Assembly: GCA_016213865.1 (NCBI GenBank) | Contig: JACQZL010000356.1 | Coordinates: 1 to 9,899 of the forward strand | Direction: 5' to 3' | Length of the DNA: 9,899 bases | Origin: Candidatus Rifleibacteriota bacterium | GTDB taxonomy: Bacteria > UBP17 > UBA6191 > JACPRK01 | Shown: piece by piece, positions 6,846 through 9,899 of the stretch | How positions within the stretch are numbered: position 1 is the stretch's first letter | Layout of the letters: every line of letters starts with the position of its first letter | Translations under genes and position numbers: made by a program | Notes under the pieces: generated by a model | The model's input: only the letters and a program-made list of their open reading frames with translations | The model's database searches: none | Told to the model about the DNA's origin: nothing

Positions 6846-8204
6846 TCAGTACACTTCTTCCAGCGGGTGGCGATGGACCAGCTTGCCCTGGCCCGGCTTT
6901 CCGGTGAGCTCGCCCTCGGCGAAGACGACCGCGCCGCCGAGGACCGTGGCTACCGGTGTTCCCCGCAGCACGTGCCCCTCGTAAGGCGTGTGATCCCAGC
7001 CCGCGCGGTTGGCGGCGAGCGAGACGGCGCACTCCTTTTCCGGGTCGAGCACCACCAGGTCCGCGTCGCTGCCGACCTGCAGGATGCCCTTGGCGGGGAA
7101 CATCCCCAGCAGCATCGCCGGGTTCGTGGAGAGGAGCTGAACCAATCGAGTCAGCGTCACGTGACTCTGGCGGAAACCCTCGCTGAAGAGGAGCGGCAGC
7201 GTCCATGCGATCGACGGGAACCCTGCTTCAAGCCGGGTCGCGTCGCTGACGGCGGTCTTGAGCTGTCGGGACGGGGCCCGATGGCCGCTGGCGATCACCT
7301 CGACGTCGCCGGTCGCGGCCGCATGCCACAGGGCCAGAGCATCCTCCTCCGTGCGAACGGGCGGGCGGCAGGTCCCGAGGACACCCGCCCCGGCGGCGAA
7401 GTGGGGCAGGAGGTAGTGCGGGGAGGTCTCGCCAGCCGCGTTGACCCCGGAAGCTCGCCCCCACGACAGCGCAGCCACCGCCTCCCGGCTGGAGAGCGGC
7501 CCCACCAGGAGATTCGCATCCGTCGCATCCGCCAGGGCCAGCGCCCGCCGGATCCCCTCGGCTTCGAGCGCCGCGGTGAAGACGTCGCCGAGCTTCTCGA
7601 ACCCCAGCGGCACGTCCCGGCCGAGCTGCGATGCGAGGACCGCGCTGGCCGCCCGGTTTCCGGGCCGGAGGACGACCGTCGCGCCCAGCTTGGCCGTCTC
7701 CTGCAAGAGCTCGAAGAGCGCGGCATCGTCCAGCGCAGGCAGGTCGAGGAGGCAGCCGCCGGTCTGATGGAACTCGAAAGACGGGTGTCCACTTCCCACC
7801 AGTTCCCGGACTTCGCGACGGGTTGCCTCATTCCATTCCGTCACCGTGAGATGGAACGTATAGTCGGCGTACGATTGCGAGGCGGCCAGGACACGACGGG
7901 CCTCGAGGGCGGCCGTGAGCGTTTGCCCCGGAGCCTGCATGGCGCAATCGACCACTGTGGTGACGCCCCCGGCGAGGGCTTCGCGGGTCCCCGAGCCGAA
8001 GTCGTCGGTGCCGCCAGCGCCGAAGTGAGTGTGCAGGTCGACCAGACCCGGAAGCACGAAACCGCCGCGGGCGTCCAGGACCCGGGCCGAACCGGCCTCC
8101 AGCTTCTCGGCCAGCTCCACGATGCGTCCGCCGGCAACGCCGATTTCAGCCGGGTATGCGGAGAGCGGTCCCACCACGATGCCGTTCTTGATGACCAGGT
8201 CCAT
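6846..8204 (-). CDS. Hydantoinase/dihydropyrimidinase-fold protein with degenerate metal site
   Basis: A 452-residue cytoplasmic protein of the cyclic amidohydrolase group (D-hydantoinase, dihydropyrimidinase, allantoinase, dihydroorotase), full length and collinear with it. Landmarks are the N-terminal strand MDLVIKNGIVV, LPGLVDLHTHFG with His58 and His60, GGVTTVVDCA (79-88), GETSPHYLLP (258-267), the C-terminal GSDADLVVLDP (378-388) and GKPGQGK (435-441). Against Bacillus D-hydantoinase recalled from memory, the carboxylated Lys aligns with Glu144 (PSFEF), the next His with Arg180 (VVLRPGN), the third His with Pro236 (VGPLSS) and the metal-binding Asp with Gly307 (IASGHRAP). The substrate-binding Tyr after the Lys is also missing. 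Hydantoinase activity is therefore unlikely; a non-catalytic partner, as known for inactive dihydroorotase paralogues, or a different chemistry is possible. ATG 8204 has GGAGGAGA at 8216-8223. The M48 gene ends 18 nt upstream. Confidence 0.9.
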   Translation of the reverse strand: MDLVIKNGIVVGPLSAYPAEIGVAGGRIVELAEKLEAGSARVLDARGGFVLPGLVDLHTHFGAGGTDDFGSGTREALAGGVTTVVDCAMQAPGQTLTAALEARRVLAASQSYADYTFHLTVTEWNEATRREVRELVGSGHPSFEFHQTGGCLLDLPALDDAALFELLQETAKLGATVVLRPGNRAASAVLASQLGRDVPLGFEKLGDVFTAALEAEGIRRALALADATDANLLVGPLSSREAVAALSWGRASGVNAAGETSPHYLLPHFAAGAGVLGTCRPPVRTEEDALALWHAAATGDVEVIASGHRAPSRQLKTAVSDATRLEAGFPSIAWTLPLLFSEGFRQSHVTLTRLVQLLSTNPAMLLGMFPAKGILQVGSDADLVVLDPEKECAVSLAANRAGWDHTPYEGHVLRGTPVATVLGGAVVFAEGELTGKPGQGKLVHRHPLEEVY

Positions 8205-8215
8205 GTGTCCTTGAA

Positions 8216-8223
8216 TCTCCTCC
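8216..8223 (-). promoter_or_regulatory. Shine-Dalgarno of the hydantoinase-like gene
   Basis: On the minus strand GGAGGAGA lies 11 nt before the ATG at 8204, with a second AAGGA (8208-8212) closer in. It touches the M48 stop codon (8223-8225), which indicates that the two genes share a transcript and may be translationally coupled. Confidence 0.55.
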
Positions 8224-9839
8224 TACTTGCCTACCCGCAACAACGTGAGACTGTCCAGCCAGCAAGGCCCCTTCTTCGTGTAGGTGCAGACCAGGACGGG
8301 TCGGACCGAACGCACGCCCGCCGGCAGAGAGAACTGGCTGCCCTGAGAGAAGACCACGCCCTGGTAACGGGTCCAGGCGAGCGGTGCGAAGACCTTCCAG
8401 GCCGCCGGGAACTCCGTGCCCAGGGCCTTGCGGTCCTTGTCGTAGAACCGGAGGCCGAGCGAGAGCCTCTGGTGGGTGTCGCCCGCCCGAACGTGACCGC
8501 TCAACATGTAGTCCTGCTCGGGCTCCACGTCGATCCACGGACCCAGTCCTTCGACCACGCCCCTGGAGCCGGACGGCTCCAGTCGAAGGCAGCCGCCGCC
8601 CGACTCCGGCTTCTCGCGATCCAGCGTCGCCGTGCCTCCCGACACCTCCCAGCCCTCGATTGGACCCTGGCCATCGGTGTCGAAGTCGCCGTCTGATACC
8701 AGGTTGCCAGCGATGCGCATGCTGGTGATGACCGTGCCGTGGGCCCGTGGCGTGTCGGGCGCCGCGGTGACCGGGCCGCCGCCGCCGGCGAGGTTCAGCG
8801 AGCTGAGATCGACCGACAGCCGCTCCAGCTTGAAGTCATAGGAGAGGTGGGTTGGCTTGCCGGGAGGGACGCCGGCCTCCTGCAGCATCTTCTTGACTGC
8901 CGCGACGCGCGAGGGGGTCTGAGGGTGGGTGTTGAAGATGGTCGCGACGCCCTTGACCTGCTTCTCATTCTTGTCCAGGCCTGCCATCTTCTCGAGGAAG
9001 GCAGCGACCCCGTTGGCGTCGTAGCCTGCGGCCTTCATGTACGCCAGGCCCACGCGATCGGCCTCCATCTCTTGCTTCTGGCCGTAAGGCAGGACGGGGA
9101 CCTGGCTCATGAGCTGGCCCGCGAGGAAGGCGTCCTGCCCGGACTGGATGGTCGCGAGGGCGAAGAGGAGGCTGGAGACCATCTGGCGCTTTGACCGCTT
9201 CTCGATGTGGTTGAGGCGGACGTGCGCGATTTCGTGGGCGATGACGCCCGCCAGCTCGTCGTCCGACTCGACGAACTCGAGCAGGCTGGTGGTGACGTAG
9301 AGCTTCTCGCCAGGGGTCGCGAAGGCGTTGACGATGTCCCACTCGAGGATGGTGATCGTGCTGCCACGGCGTCGCTTGTCCTTGATGCCGCCGTCGGGGA
9401 TCTGGTCCTCGGCCTTGCGATCGGCCTCTCCCTGCTCGGGAGGGGGCGGCAGGGGAGCGACTTTCAGGTCGGCTGCCGACGCGATCCGCGTGAAGACGGC
9501 CGAGACCCACGTGTTGGCGTCGGGGTTGCGATAGACCGGGATCCGAGGGGGGCCCATGCCGCGTCGCGGGAAGGGGGCGTGGACCTCGAACTCCTGCGGA
9601 AGGCGGGCCGTGTTGGCCGGGGGTCGGGCGAAGGCGCCCGGCAGGGCCAGCAAGACCAGCAGGCCCAGGGCCAGACCGAATTGCCCCCACCCTTGCCCTC
9701 CCCCGGAGGGGGAGGGGGGGGAGGGGGGCAGCCCGAGCGCAACGGGGCAGTGGGAGCGGTGTCCCTGCCGGTCCTGACCAGGCGCCAGCCGGGTCAGGAG
9801 GCAGAAGTCGAGCAATCGGATTGGAGAACGGCGGCTCAT
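8223..9839 (-). CDS. Secreted M48 family zinc metalloprotease with C-terminal CBM-like domain
   Basis: A 538-residue protein. The zinc site is complete: HEIAH (202-206) gives two His and the catalytic Glu203, and QEMEADRVG (256-264) supplies the third ligand, likely Glu257. IFNTHPQTPSR (301-311) is the downstream His-Pro/Arg motif of BepA/LoiP-type M48 enzymes, which degrade or help assemble outer-membrane proteins in the periplasm. A signal-peptide hydrophobic core at 54-71 ends in AFA|RP. Ahead of it lie about 50 unusual residues, including a Pro/Gly stretch (38-52) encoded by a C-tract and hairpin, so the true start is unsure; ATG 9839 is the best in-frame candidate. After the protease domain and a Gly/Pro linker (350-366), residues 378-538 look like a beta-sandwich carbohydrate-binding module (GDFDTDG, GWEVSGGTATLD, DYMLSGHVRA, WLDSLTLL). 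BepA has TPR repeats there instead. It is the first gene of the operon with the hydantoinase-like gene. Confidence 0.9.
   Translation of the reverse strand: MSRRSPIRLLDFCLLTRLAPGQDRQGHRSHCPVALGLPPSPPSPSGGGQGWGQFGLALGLLVLLALPGAFARPPANTARLPQEFEVHAPFPRRGMGPPRIPVYRNPDANTWVSAVFTRIASAADLKVAPLPPPPEQGEADRKAEDQIPDGGIKDKRRRGSTITILEWDIVNAFATPGEKLYVTTSLLEFVESDDELAGVIAHEIAHVRLNHIEKRSKRQMVSSLLFALATIQSGQDAFLAGQLMSQVPVLPYGQKQEMEADRVGLAYMKAAGYDANGVAAFLEKMAGLDKNEKQVKGVATIFNTHPQTPSRVAAVKKMLQEAGVPPGKPTHLSYDFKLERLSVDLSSLNLAGGGGPVTAAPDTPRAHGTVITSMRIAGNLVSDGDFDTDGQGPIEGWEVSGGTATLDREKPESGGGCLRLEPSGSRGVVEGLGPWIDVEPEQDYMLSGHVRAGDTHQRLSLGLRFYDKDRKALGTEFPAAWKVFAPLAWTRYQGVVFSQGSQFSLPAGVRSVRPVLVCTYTKKGPCWLDSLTLLRVGK
9691..9728. 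repeat. C/G-tract hairpin inside the M48 5' coding region
   Basis: CCCTCCCCC (9696-9704) and GGGGGAGGG (9708-9716) pair perfectly around GGA, and the plus strand continues with G8 (9714-9721) and G6 (9723-9728). The plus strand therefore has a strong G-quadruplex pattern, and the coding strand carries long C runs. All three minus-strand frames are open across it. It resembles dispersed CCCTC/GAGGG palindromes of bacterial intergenic DNA (recalled, not searched), here lying inside a gene before the signal-peptide core. Confidence 0.75.
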
Positions 9840-9899
9840 GGTGCGTCGCGGCGGTGCCCCACTGTACCAAATCGCGTCGCGGCGAGACTGGGGACTCGC

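Noticed and set aside
6867..8696. A long plus-strand frame opposite the hydantoinase-like gene and the end of the M48 gene
   Set aside because: It crosses two well-supported minus-strand genes and their spacer, and has shadow-type Arg/Gly/Glu/Gln composition and no family signature.
1..9899. Defence island, secondary-metabolite cluster, prophage or integrated element
   Set aside because: No integrase, transposase, nuclease, toxin-antitoxin pair, synthase or phage structural gene is visible on either strand, and no tRNA-like attachment site was seen.

Overview
The window is GC-rich DNA with third codon positions almost all G or C. It comes from an uncultured didermic (Gram-negative-type) bacterium: it carries signal-peptide proteins with outer-membrane-barrel character and a periplasmic M48 metalloprotease. 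No rRNA, tRNA or lineage marker is present, so I do not assign a phylum. Octamer-periodic repeats in the gaps resemble those I associate with large genomes of environmental bacteria, which is only a weak hint.

Layout, left to right. Positions 1-174 hold an octamer repeat, a G8 run and leader DNA. Positions 175-2758 (+) are a two-gene ABC exporter operon: a multi-span permease followed by its ATPase, overlapping by 8 nt with a Shine-Dalgarno inside the permease end. A strong hairpin follows, then a secreted protein (2916-4832, +) with a small N-terminal alpha/beta domain, a disordered middle and a beta-rich, probably barrel, C-terminus. It converges on a minus-strand barrel protein (6550 down to 4766). 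That protein's C-terminus is replaced by readthrough of thirteen 8-bp units into DNA that overlaps the neighbour's 3' end. Positions 6551-6845 are non-coding and hold a MITE-like imperfect inverted repeat, itself built from 8-bp units. Positions 8204-6846 (-) encode a hydantoinase/dihydropyrimidinase-fold protein that has lost four of the six metal ligands. Positions 9839-8223 (-) encode a secreted M48 protease with a C-terminal carbohydrate-binding-like beta-sandwich. Its stop lies 18 nt from the hydantoinase start, so the two form an operon.

How they may fit together: the ABC pair exports an unknown substrate. Three of the remaining four proteins appear to belong to the cell envelope, and M48 enzymes of the BepA/LoiP type are known to handle outer-membrane proteins, so an envelope theme is plausible but unproven. 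I see no phage, CRISPR, toxin-antitoxin or recognisable defence system. The most unusual points are the degenerate amidohydrolase active site, the octamer array that caps the barrel gene, the recurrence of 8-bp periodicity at three separate loci, and a C-tract/hairpin inside the coding sequence ahead of the M48 signal peptide.
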